From an uncultured Erysipelotrichaceae bacterium (GTDB lineage: Bacteria; Bacillota_I; Bacilli_A; Erysipelotrichales; Erysipelotrichaceae): DNA of 64,000 nucleotides. The stretch spans positions 62,001 to 126,000 of the forward strand of contig OMXA01000001.1 of the NCBI GenBank assembly GCA_900314905.1, read 5' to 3'. Below the pieces are notes generated by a model. It did no database searches. It was not told the origin of the DNA and worked only from the letters and a program-made list of their open reading frames with translations. This document shows, piece after piece, positions 6,806 to 14,641 of this stretch (positions within the stretch are counted from its first letter, which is position 1; each line of letters begins with the position of its first letter). A program made the position numbers and the translations under genes.

Positions 6806-7237
6806 ATGTTCATCGGTGAATACCAGCATAGTCTCGATGCGAAAAACCGGCTCATCATTCCGTCCCGCCTCCGCGAGGAACTCGGGGATACTTTCGTTGT
6901 CACCAAGGGACTGGATGGATGTCTGACCATCTATACCAGCCATGAATGGGACAAGGTTCAGAAACAGCTGGACGGTCTGCCGACCACGAACCGTGCAGCC
7001 CGCCAGTACATCCGCTTCATGACGAGCGGCGCCGCTGAATGTTCCTGCGACAGCCAGGGGAGAATCCAGCTGCCTCAGAATCTCGTTGCTTATGCAGGAA
7101 TCGATCGTTCCTGCGTGATCATCGGAGCAAATGACTACGTCGAAATCTGGAGCGAAGAGCGCTGGCAGAAGTATAACGCCGAAACGGCTGAAAACTTCGA
7201 CGATGTGGCAGAGTCGCTGACGGAGTACCTGAAGTGA
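6806..7237 (+). CDS. mraZ: Transcriptional regulator MraZ
   Basis: MraZ is the first gene of the division and cell wall cluster and an AbrB-fold DNA-binding regulator of that operon. The 143-residue protein has both swapped-hairpin repeats: MFIGEYQHSLDAKNRLIIPSR at the start, with the conserved DAKNRL and PSR, and AAECSCDSQGRIQLPQNL in the second half, with the matching D-x-x-GRI-x-LP. It should bind the 10-bp repeats just upstream as an oligomeric ring. The start at ATG 6806 gives the family N-terminus; a TTG one codon upstream would add only one residue. Confidence 0.97.
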   Translation: MFIGEYQHSLDAKNRLIIPSRLREELGDTFVVTKGLDGCLTIYTSHEWDKVQKQLDGLPTTNRAARQYIRFMTSGAAECSCDSQGRIQLPQNLVAYAGIDRSCVIIGANDYVEIWSEERWQKYNAETAENFDDVAESLTEYLK

Positions 7238-8172
7238 TGGAACACAAGAGTGTCCTGCTGCATGAAACCGTTGATCTTCTGAAGGTCAGACCGGATGGCA
7301 TCTATGTAGATGGCACCCTGGGAAGAGGCGGCCATGCCAGACTGCTGCTGTCGAAACTCACCACCGGGCATCTCTATGCGTTTGACCGCGATGAAACTGC
7401 CCTGGAAGAAAGCAGCCATGTGCTGGAAGCGTATCAGGACAAGGTCACATTGATCCATGACAACTTCAGTGCCATGAAAGAGCGCCTTTCGGATTATGGC
7501 GTGACTGGTGCAGATGGGATCATGATGGATCTCGGAGTCAGCAGCCCGCAGTTCGACGATCCTTCCCGCGGCTTCAGCTATCGCTTCGATGCGAAGCTGG
7601 ATATGCGCATGGATCAGACGCAGAGCCTTTCAGCATACGATGTGGTCAACGGGTATTCCTATGAAGATCTGTGCCGGATTCTGTTCCGGTATGGGGAAGA
7701 GAGGAATGCGAAGCAGATTGCCCGAGCCATCGAGTGCGCAAGGGCAGAAGCACCGATCGAGACAACCATGCAGCTGGTCGATGTCATAAAATCCGCACTC
7801 CCTGAGAAGGTATTGCGGAAGAAGGGACATCCTGCCAAGCAGACGTTCCAGGCATTGCGGATTGAGGTCAACCACGAACTGGAGTCTCTCGAAGCGGGAC
7901 TTCGGGAAGCACTGGATCTATTGAATCCTGGCGGCAGATGCGCCGTCATCACATTTCAGTCGCTCGAAGACCGCATGGTCAAGAACTGTTTCAGAAGCTT
8001 ATCCTCTGCTCCATTCAGAGACCCGAAGCTTCCGCTGAAGGAATCTGAACTGGAGCAGGCCTCCTTTGTGCTCCTGACCAGGCATGCGATCACTGCATCA
8101 GATCAGGAACTCGCAGAAAATCACCGCTCGCACAGCGCCAGGCTGAGGGGCATTGAACGGAAAATGGGGTAA
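7237..8172 (+). CDS. rsmH: 16S rRNA (cytosine(1402)-N(4))-methyltransferase
   Basis: RsmH (MraW) methylates N4 of C1402 in the ribosomal P site using S-adenosylmethionine. The 311-residue protein starts MEHKSVLLHETVDLL and shows the SAM site YVDGTLGRGGHARLLL, the LYAFDRDETAL segment, the DGIMMDLGVSSPQFDD block, and the late CAVITFQSLEDRMVKN and HRSHSARLRGIER motifs that define the family. Its ATG overlaps the mraZ stop by one base; a GTG three bases earlier is also open. Position and order are those of a classical dcw cluster. Confidence 0.96.
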   Translation: MEHKSVLLHETVDLLKVRPDGIYVDGTLGRGGHARLLLSKLTTGHLYAFDRDETALEESSHVLEAYQDKVTLIHDNFSAMKERLSDYGVTGADGIMMDLGVSSPQFDDPSRGFSYRFDAKLDMRMDQTQSLSAYDVVNGYSYEDLCRILFRYGEERNAKQIARAIECARAEAPIETTMQLVDVIKSALPEKVLRKKGHPAKQTFQALRIEVNHELESLEAGLREALDLLNPGGRCAVITFQSLEDRMVKNCFRSLSSAPFRDPKLPLKESELEQASFVLLTRHAITASDQELAENHRSHSARLRGIERKMG

Positions 8173-8179
8173 ACACACT

Positions 8180-8491
8180 ATGGCAGCACGCAAGAGAAAA
8201 AAGAAGAGTCTGAAGCTCGTGAACTTTACGTTCTTCTGCTTCATGGTTTCTGTGATATGCTATCTCGTAAGCGCATTATTCCTGCGCTCTTTCAACAACA
8301 GCCTCAGCACGCAGTGCCAGGAACTCGAAACCGAGATCTCGACGCTGGAGACGCAGAATGAGGCAGTAGCGGTAGAAGTGAATACCCTCAACAGCAAAGA
8401 TCGTGTTTCCTCGATTGCCGAGGAAGACGGACTGTCTCTGAATCAGGACAACATCGTCACGATCACGAAGCAGGGGGACAGCGGAGACTGA
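8180..8491 (+). CDS. ftsL: Cell division protein FtsL-like
   Basis: This 103-residue protein has the FtsL layout: a very basic cytoplasmic start (AARKRKKKSLKL), one membrane segment around residues 16-37 (FTFFCFMVSVICYLVSALFL), and a coiled-coil ectodomain (CQELETEISTLETQNEAVAVEVNTL) ending in the RVSSIAEEDGL segment. FtsL is poorly conserved, so the call leans on position between rsmH and the penicillin-binding protein and on topology. FtsL forms a complex with DivIC/FtsB and DivIB/FtsQ and activates septal synthesis. The start at 8180 removes a 9-residue upstream extension that overlaps rsmH. Confidence 0.8.
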   Translation: MAARKRKKKSLKLVNFTFFCFMVSVICYLVSALFLRSFNNSLSTQCQELETEISTLETQNEAVAVEVNTLNSKDRVSSIAEEDGLSLNQDNIVTITKQGDSGD

Positions 8492-8494
8492 CGG

Positions 8495-10678
8495 ATGAGA
8501 AAAAACCGCGGAGATCGGGCGGTGCGAAGCATATTTCTGCTGGCATTGGCTGTGATGATATTGCTCGCAGCCGATGTTTTTTTCGTTGCGATCGAGAAGA
8601 AGCATCTCCGCTCCGGAACCGATCTTTCTGCCTACGCGGATTCTGATAGCATGCGCACCGAGGTCACCAAAGCTCTGAGAGGCAACATCTATGCCTCAGA
8701 TGGCACAGTGATTGCTGAAGACAGCCGCACTTACAATATCATCTGCATCCTTGATTCCAGCCGTCCTTCCGTCGGCGATACGATCAGCTATGTCAAGGAC
8801 AAGGAAGGAACCGCAGAACAGCTTTCAAAGATTCTGAAGATGGATTACGATACCTGCCTGAACTACCTGAATCAGGATGTGTATCAGACAGAGCTCGGAA
8901 CCGCGGGAAGAAACCTCTCAGAATCCGTGAAGAAGCAGATCGAAGCACTGGACCTGCCAGGCATCGAATTCACGAATTCGATCAAGCGGGTTTATCCGCT
9001 CGGACAGTTTGCGTCCAATCTGATCGGCTTTGCGCAGTCGGATGAAAATGGTTCCGTCGCCGGCAAGATGGGCGCAGAGCTCTATCTGAATTCCTACCTT
9101 ACCGGAACGGATGGCTACCGGACCTATCAGGCAGATAAGAACGGCTATATTCTGCCTGGCATGAAGGAAGAGACGAAGGCTGCCGTCAATGGCAACAATG
9201 TCTATACGACACTGAATGTCGCCATTCAGCAGGCCCTGGAAGATTCCTTCCAGATGACGGAAGATACCTTCGGGGCAGTCCGCATCTGGGGAGCAGTCAT
9301 GGAAATTGCCACCGGCAAGCTCCTTGCCTGGGGCCAGTATCCATCCTTTGATCCGAATACTCTCGATATCACCGATTACAATAACTACGGTTCTCAGCTT
9401 CCCTATGAACCAGGCTCCACGCTCAAAGCCATCACCTGGTCTGCAGCAATGAATGAAGGCGTCTACCATGGCGAGGATACTCTCTATTCAGGTCCGTTCT
9501 ATTTCAACTGGGACGAAAACCGGAACCCATACCGGGTGGATTATCATAAAGACTTTGTCATCACGAATGCCTCCGGAAACAACTGGGGCTGGATCACCTT
9601 TGATCAGGGTCTGATGCTGTCAAGCAACGTCGCAGCCGCAACTATCGAAACCTCGCTGATCACCCCGGATACGCTTCTGGAATATGAGAAGAAGTTCGGC
9701 TTCTTTCAGCCGGTGCGCTCGGATGGCATGCCTGAGGAATCCGGCAATCTGGGGTTTACCTGGCCAGGTGACAAGATCTCGCTTTCCTATGGCCAGGGAT
9801 CTACCGTGACGATGCTGCAGATGCTGCAGGCATACAGTGCGATCTTCGGCGACGGCACGATGAAGCGGCCCTATTACATCGAATCGATCCGCGATGCCTA
9901 TGACAGCAACAAGGTTCTCTACCAGGCCTCCACGAAAGAGACCGGAAATCCGATCACAGAGGATACCGCCAGGCAGATGCAGAGCCTGCTGTATCAGGTT
10001 GTGAATAACGATGACTACGGCACCGCGAAATACTACCGGATCAATGAAACCGAGATCATCGGCAAGACCGGAACCTCACAGGTCGCTTCCAACGGAAACT
10101 ACATGTCCGGCTATACGATCGCTTCTCTGATGAGTGCCATGCCTGCAGACAATCCTCAGGTCATGGTCTACTACTGTTTTGAAGCACCATACAATCATGA
10201 TGCCCACTACAAGACTGATGCCGTGAAGAATCTGCTGAGCAGAACCGCCATCGAACTTGGCCTGGCCGGCAATGCCTCCCAGGAGAGTATTTCTGACGCT
10301 GCTTCCTCGAGCAGTGAGGAGGCGCTCATATCCGGACCGATGCCGAGTCTTGTCAACCATAGCCTCGGCTATGCGGATGAAAAGCTGAACGGGCTGGATA
10401 TCACGCGGTATACGCTTGGCAACGGCAGTTCCGTGATCGCTCAGTATCCGGAAGCAGGCGAGACCCTCAGCAATGGCGAACGCGTGTTCTTAGTCACGGA
10501 TACCAACAGCTTCACGATGCCGGATCTCACCGGCTGGACCAGAAAGGACGTCACTGCCCTCTGGCAGGTCACGCAGTTCGGCTTCCGCCTGAAAGGCGAA
10601 GGCGTTGTGACAAGCCAGAATATTGCCGCTGGCACGAGTGTGACCAAGGGAACCGAAATAGAAGTTGAGTTCGGCTGA
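8495..10678 (+). CDS. Class B penicillin-binding protein with PASTA domains
   Basis: A division-type transpeptidase (PBP2B/PBP2x/SpoVD/FtsI group) of 727 residues that cross-links septal peptidoglycan outside the membrane. Residues 9-30 form the membrane anchor, followed by the pedestal domain with LRGNIYASDGTVIAED. The three active-site motifs are intact: S308-T-L-K311, S376-S-N378 and K524-T-G-T-S. Two PASTA repeats fill the C-terminus, from about residue 615 (MPSLVNHSLG) and residue 675 (MPDLTGWTRKDV). PASTA domains are typical of the Gram-positive divisome PBP and of the PrkC kinase found later in this window. It starts 3 bases after ftsL. Confidence 0.93.
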   Translation: MRKNRGDRAVRSIFLLALAVMILLAADVFFVAIEKKHLRSGTDLSAYADSDSMRTEVTKALRGNIYASDGTVIAEDSRTYNIICILDSSRPSVGDTISYVKDKEGTAEQLSKILKMDYDTCLNYLNQDVYQTELGTAGRNLSESVKKQIEALDLPGIEFTNSIKRVYPLGQFASNLIGFAQSDENGSVAGKMGAELYLNSYLTGTDGYRTYQADKNGYILPGMKEETKAAVNGNNVYTTLNVAIQQALEDSFQMTEDTFGAVRIWGAVMEIATGKLLAWGQYPSFDPNTLDITDYNNYGSQLPYEPGSTLKAITWSAAMNEGVYHGEDTLYSGPFYFNWDENRNPYRVDYHKDFVITNASGNNWGWITFDQGLMLSSNVAAATIETSLITPDTLLEYEKKFGFFQPVRSDGMPEESGNLGFTWPGDKISLSYGQGSTVTMLQMLQAYSAIFGDGTMKRPYYIESIRDAYDSNKVLYQASTKETGNPITEDTARQMQSLLYQVVNNDDYGTAKYYRINETEIIGKTGTSQVASNGNYMSGYTIASLMSAMPADNPQVMVYYCFEAPYNHDAHYKTDAVKNLLSRTAIELGLAGNASQESISDAASSSSEEALISGPMPSLVNHSLGYADEKLNGLDITRYTLGNGSSVIAQYPEAGETLSNGERVFLVTDTNSFTMPDLTGWTRKDVTALWQVTQFGFRLKGEGVVTSQNIAAGTSVTKGTEIEVEFG

Positions 10679-10705
10679 TTCCGGGATGTATAATGGTCCC
10701 GTTTT
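10665..10705 (+). promoter_or_regulatory. mraY promoter embedded in a stem-loop
   Basis: TTGAGT (10665-10670) and TATAAT (10689-10694) are spaced 18 bases. The TATAAT lies in the loop of a hairpin (CGGGA at 10682-10686 with TCCCG at 10697-10701) that is followed by TTTT, so the same bases can act as a weak terminator for the upstream transcript and as the -10 of a new one. Confidence 0.55.
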
Positions 10706-10737
10706 AACAGTGATGATTTGCAGATAAGGGGAAAACG

Positions 10738-11703
10738 ATGATAGCTCTGAAACTTCTTCTGGCTGGGGCAGCAAGCCTGGCAGCCGTGCTGATCCTGATG
10801 CCGCACTGGATCGATTATCTGAAAAAACTCAGCTTCAATCAGTCCGTGAGCGAATACAGCCTGGAAGAATACAAAGAGAAAGCAAAGACCCCGATCATGG
10901 GCGGCGTTCTGTTTATCGTGATTCCGATTCTCGTGACGATTCTATTCGACCCGAAAGGGGCCTTTGCGCTCGAAAACACCATCGTGTTCCTGACCTTTCT
11001 GATGTATGGACTGATCGGATTCATCGATGACTTCCTGATTGTCATCAAGCATAATAACGATGGCCTGAGTCCGTGGCAGAAATTCGGCATGCAGATCTTC
11101 ATGGCCATTGTGTTCTATGTGATTTACCGGAATCATGCAGATCTTGCCATTCATATTCCGTTTACTGACCATGCCTGGGTGCTCGGCGGGTTCTACGGGA
11201 TTCTGATTCTGTTCATGTTTGCCGGGTCCTCCAATGCCGTCAATCTGACTGATGGCATGGATGGCCTTGCCGCCGGCTGCATGACGCTGTCTCTGATCCC
11301 GTTTCTGGTCTTCTGCCTGCAGCAGTCGAAGTTCACGCTGGCCACGTTCATCTGTGCACTGGAAGGGGCATTGCTCGGCTATCTGCACTTCAATGTGAAA
11401 CCGGCCAGGATCTTCATGGGCGATACCGGCAGTCTTGCCCTAGGCGCCGTGCTTGCAGCATTGGCTATGGTCACGAAGAAAGAACTTGCGCTGATCGTGA
11501 TCGGAGGCGTCTTCGTGATCGAGACGCTGTGCGTCATCATCCAGATCTCGAGCGTGAAGCTCCGCCATAAGAAAGTATTCCCGTATACGCCGATTCACTA
11601 TGCCTTTGTGATCAAGGGCATGGGCGAACGTCAGGTCGTCCATCTGTTCTGGCTGGCCGCATTCCTGTTCATGCTTGCAGGTCTATGGGTTGGCCTGAAC
11701 TGA
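10738..11703 (+). CDS. mraY: Phospho-N-acetylmuramoyl-pentapeptide-transferase
   Basis: MraY moves phospho-MurNAc-pentapeptide onto undecaprenyl phosphate to form lipid I. The 321-residue multi-span membrane protein keeps the Asp-rich motifs of the polyprenyl-phosphate transferase family: GLIGFIDDFLIV, the NLTDGMDGLAAG loop, RIFMGDTGSLALG, and the late FPYTPIHYAF block with its histidine. About ten hydrophobic segments can be counted. AAGGGG precedes the ATG. A strong terminator follows, so the dcw cluster stops here; murD, which usually comes next, is instead found at 19072. Confidence 0.96.
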   Translation: MIALKLLLAGAASLAAVLILMPHWIDYLKKLSFNQSVSEYSLEEYKEKAKTPIMGGVLFIVIPILVTILFDPKGAFALENTIVFLTFLMYGLIGFIDDFLIVIKHNNDGLSPWQKFGMQIFMAIVFYVIYRNHADLAIHIPFTDHAWVLGGFYGILILFMFAGSSNAVNLTDGMDGLAAGCMTLSLIPFLVFCLQQSKFTLATFICALEGALLGYLHFNVKPARIFMGDTGSLALGAVLAALAMVTKKELALIVIGGVFVIETLCVIIQISSVKLRHKKVFPYTPIHYAFVIKGMGERQVVHLFWLAAFLFMLAGLWVGLN

Positions 11704-11784
11704 TCCATGCATTCTTAGGAATTTTTGAAGGATTATTTCTGAAACCGCATCATTAAGCCATTATTCTCATCTCTGAGCGAAGAG

Positions 11785-11824
11785 AGAACCGTCAGCCTCA
11801 TTGCAGGAATGACGGTTCTTTTTT
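11785..11824 (+). terminator. Terminator of the dcw cluster
   Basis: A perfect 10-bp stem (11785-11794 with 11810-11819, 15-base loop) is followed by TTTTTT. Confidence 0.9.
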
Positions 11825-11828
11825 ATAC
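11801..11828 (+). promoter_or_regulatory. Possible promoter of the ABC exporter operon
   Basis: TATACT (11823-11828) overlaps the end of the terminator T run and lies 16 bases after TTGCAG (11801-11806) in the hairpin loop. It is the only promoter-like sequence I see before 11942. Confidence 0.4.
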
Positions 11829-11941
11829 TGAAAGCGAACAAGCCGTCATTTCCGGATCTCTGACTGGCAATTTCAGAGCATCCGGAAACATGCCAGCATC
11901 CATGGCAGTTGAACACCATCCACAATAGAGAAGGGGGCTTT

Positions 11942-13507
11942 ATGAATGCACTGAAACGTGCCTGGGCCTATGTCCGGCGCAGACCTGCCAAAACCATTCT
12001 TCTGATGATTACGTTTTTTCTGATCGGCAATCTGGTGATTCTGGGACTTGGAATCTCTGAGGCTGCAGACAATGCCAAGACATTGACCCGGAAGTCGATG
12101 CGGGCAGCAGTGAGCTATGAGGTGGATTACGATGGCTATTACAGCTATATCAATACGCTCACGGATCAGGATGAGATCAATGCGGCCTATGAGAACTACC
12201 CGCAGATTGATCCTGCTGCTGCCCAGGAATTTGCCAAGGATGAGCGGGTAACTGCATTCAATTACATGACCACCTCGATTGCCTACAGCAATGGGTTTGA
12301 TAATGTGCCGGTCGGCAATGAAGAAAATCGCTCCGATATGACGACTTATACCGATGAGAATGGCAATGAGGTTACATACCGGAATCCGAATCTCATGATC
12401 TATGCCATCAAGTATCCGAATCTGATTGAGTTTGCGGAAGGGACGTTCCAGATCGTTTCCGGTTCCATGTTCACGCAGAGTGATATCGATGACGCGAAGA
12501 ACGTCGCTGTCATCACGCAGGAACTGGCCGATCAGAATGCGCTTCATGTCGGGGATACGATTTCTGTTTCCACACTGGATGATGATACGAAACGTGATGC
12601 TCTGGCAAATGGGGCAGCACAAGAAGACCTGGATATGGAACTGGAGATTGCCGGAATCTATACCACGGCAAATGATGTGGATCCTTCTTCCGAATATTAT
12701 CAGTGGATGTATCCGTATGAGTCGCCGAAGAATATCATTCTTATTCCGATGAATGCTTATACCGAATACATAAAACAATATGTCTCCACGGTCTATCGGA
12801 TTCATCCGGAGTACTTTGAAGATACGACCCTGGAGGAAGTTCTGTCCTCGTTTGAAGAGACGCCTACTTCTGTGGTCTATCTGCTGGATGATCCTTTGCA
12901 TGTGGATCAGTTTGTGGAAGATCATAGCGGTGCTCTGACCTCCTATACGCTGCTCAATGCGAACAATGAACAGTTCAGGAAATTGTCCAGACCGCTGGAT
13001 ACACTGAGTTTCTTCTCGGACATCGTGGTATGGATTGTCGTGGTCAATGCGGTGGTGATCATCACCCTGGTGACTGCACTGACACTGAAGACACGGGAAT
13101 TTGAGATCGGCGTGCTGCTTTCGATGGGCGTATCGAAATTTAAGGTAGTGCTGCAGTTGTTTGCAGAATTGTTCCTGATTGCGATCGTGGGCTTTGCACT
13201 TGCGTCGGTTTCGGGATCCCTGCTTGCCGGGAAAGTGGGGGACAGGGTGCTCAGCTATCAGACGGCAAATGATGCGCAGTATGCAAGTGATGACGATGAT
13301 ATGGGCTACTATTTCAGCGGGGATGTCGACTACTTCACGGAAGTAACGCAGGAAGATCTGCTGTCCCAGTATCATGTGTCGGTATCGCCGCTTCTGATCG
13401 GAAAGATCTATATGCTTGGAACGGGTGTGGTGTTGATTGCCATCATCATTCCTTCCTTCATGATCATGCGTCTCAATCCGAAACAGATTCTGCTGGAACA
13501 GAACTGA
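11942..13507 (+). CDS. ABC transporter permease, MacB/FtsX type
   Basis: The 521-residue protein has the MacB/FtsX topology: one membrane segment near residues 19-38, a large outer domain of about 320 residues (MacB_PCD), then three membrane segments near residues 365-390, 410-440 and 485-510. It ends in IMRLNPKQILLEQN, close to the P-x-x-I-L ending common in this family. Such permeases act as homodimers with a cytoplasmic ATPase, here the next gene, in mechanotransmission or export of peptides, antibiotics or lipoproteins rather than bulk import. The cargo is unknown. AAGGGGG precedes ATG 11942. Confidence 0.87.
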   Translation: MNALKRAWAYVRRRPAKTILLMITFFLIGNLVILGLGISEAADNAKTLTRKSMRAAVSYEVDYDGYYSYINTLTDQDEINAAYENYPQIDPAAAQEFAKDERVTAFNYMTTSIAYSNGFDNVPVGNEENRSDMTTYTDENGNEVTYRNPNLMIYAIKYPNLIEFAEGTFQIVSGSMFTQSDIDDAKNVAVITQELADQNALHVGDTISVSTLDDDTKRDALANGAAQEDLDMELEIAGIYTTANDVDPSSEYYQWMYPYESPKNIILIPMNAYTEYIKQYVSTVYRIHPEYFEDTTLEEVLSSFEETPTSVVYLLDDPLHVDQFVEDHSGALTSYTLLNANNEQFRKLSRPLDTLSFFSDIVVWIVVVNAVVIITLVTALTLKTREFEIGVLLSMGVSKFKVVLQLFAELFLIAIVGFALASVSGSLLAGKVGDRVLSYQTANDAQYASDDDDMGYYFSGDVDYFTEVTQEDLLSQYHVSVSPLLIGKIYMLGTGVVLIAIIIPSFMIMRLNPKQILLEQN

Positions 13508-13517
13508 GGAGGTATTT

Positions 13518-14192
13518 ATGTCAGCGATACTGAAACTGGAAGATCTCTGCTATGGCTACATTGACGGCGGCTATAAGCGTGAGATTCTGAAACACCTCTC
13601 CTACAGCTTTGAAGAAGGAACGTTCTATACGATTCTTGGTCCTTCCGGATCCGGAAAGACCACTCTGCTATCAATTATGGCTGGCCTGGATAAGCAGGAA
13701 AGCGGGCATGTGTACTATCAGGATGAAGACATCGATCAGATGGGACTCTACCAGTACCGCCGAAACAAGATCGGGGTGGTTTTTCAGTCCTATAACCTGA
13801 TTACGTATCTCACGGGTCTTGAGAATATCCTGGTAGCGATGACGGAGACGGATAATGATATTCCGGGGAACCATAAAGACATGGCATATGCCTTGCTGAA
13901 CATGGTTGGCATTGCCAATACGAAGGCAGATCGTCTGGTGACGCATCTCTCCGGCGGCGAGCAGCAGCGTATCGCAATTGCCAGAGCCATTGCCGCAAAC
14001 GTGGATCTGATCTTCGCCGATGAGCCGACTGGAAACCTGGATACGGAAACAGAACAGGAAATCATCAAGCTGTTCCAGATGCTCAGCGAGAAATACGGAA
14101 AGACGATTATCGCAGTAACGCATTCCAATGAAGTATCCAAGCTCAGTGATCATCGGGTGCTTCTGAAGAATGGCGTGCTGCAGGATCTCTGA
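13518..14192 (+). CDS. ABC transporter ATP-binding protein, MacB/LolD type
   Basis: The 224-residue ATPase shows Walker A (GPSGSGKTT, near residue 41), the Q loop (VVFQSYNLI), the signature LSGGEQQR, Walker B with the following DEPTGNLD, and the H-switch VTHSNEV. The DEPTGNLD form and the small size are typical of the MacB/LolD/FtsE group. It lies 10 bases after the permease with GAGGAGG upstream, and the two should form a homodimeric exporter. No sensor kinase or response regulator sits beside it, unlike many bacitracin-type exporters. Confidence 0.92.
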   Translation: MSAILKLEDLCYGYIDGGYKREILKHLSYSFEEGTFYTILGPSGSGKTTLLSIMAGLDKQESGHVYYQDEDIDQMGLYQYRRNKIGVVFQSYNLITYLTGLENILVAMTETDNDIPGNHKDMAYALLNMVGIANTKADRLVTHLSGGEQQRIAIARAIAANVDLIFADEPTGNLDTETEQEIIKLFQMLSEKYGKTIIAVTHSNEVSKLSDHRVLLKNGVLQDL

Positions 14193-14198
14193 ACGGAT

Positions 14199-14229
14199 GC
14201 TGGATCTCATTTTGAGGTCCGGCTTTTTT
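14199..14229 (+). terminator. Terminator of the ABC exporter operon
   Basis: An 11-bp stem with G-U pairs (14199-14209 with 14213-14223, TTT loop) is followed by six Ts. Confidence 0.8.
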
Positions 14230-14311
14230 CGGGGTCTTTGTGTGCGGCATGCGGTTCTGAGTGTTCTGAGCGGGCGGTTTCAATTATTTCTACCAAACGG
14301 TGCTTTTCCGG

Positions 14312-14317
14312 TATAAT
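14312..14317 (+). promoter_or_regulatory. -10 box of the comN-secDF promoter
   Basis: TATAAT at 14312-14317 lies 32 bases before the comN start. No clear -35 box is seen. Confidence 0.55.
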
Positions 14318-14348
14318 ATACAGGTTGCACAGGGAGATAGGACATTTC

Positions 14349-14639
14349 ATGAAAAGTGAGCAGTTTGATATCAATAATACGCAGGTACAGATGATCCTGG
14401 TAGTCAAGCTGCAGCAGCTTCAGAGGGAAGTCCTGCCGACCTTGACCTATGGATGCCTGGAAGAATATGTCAGTGAGAAGCTCTGGAAGGACAAGCTTCC
14501 TTCTTCGCTTCATGACGCGGCTGATCAGATCCTGAGAGTCACTGCTGATGATATCGTGCATTATATGTCAAGGAAGGCACTGTTTGAAGGAAGACGCGGA
14601 AAGCTGTCTGACTTCGCAGATGTAATTGGAGGAAAGTAG
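14349..14639 (+). CDS. comN: ComN-like post-transcriptional regulator
   Basis: The 96-residue protein resembles ComN (YrzD), the Post_transc_reg family; in B. subtilis comN also sits directly upstream of secDF. ComN there controls comE mRNA accumulation after transcription and is located by DivIVA. The visible pattern is an N-terminal helical part (VQMILVVKLQQLQREVLPTLTYGCLEEYVSEKLWKDKLPSSLHDAADQIL) followed by DDIVHYMSRKALFEG. No competence genes are in this window, so its target is unknown. The start at 14349 removes a long non-conserved extension and leaves AGGA at 14338-14341 at proper spacing. Confidence 0.75.
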   Translation: MKSEQFDINNTQVQMILVVKLQQLQREVLPTLTYGCLEEYVSEKLWKDKLPSSLHDAADQILRVTADDIVHYMSRKALFEGRRGKLSDFADVIGGK

Positions 14640-14641
14640 TC

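Noticed and set aside
11942..14192. ABC exporter as a horizontally acquired resistance module
   Set aside because: Base composition and codon use look like the neighbours, and there are no mobile genes, flanking repeats or two-component genes to support transfer or a resistance role.
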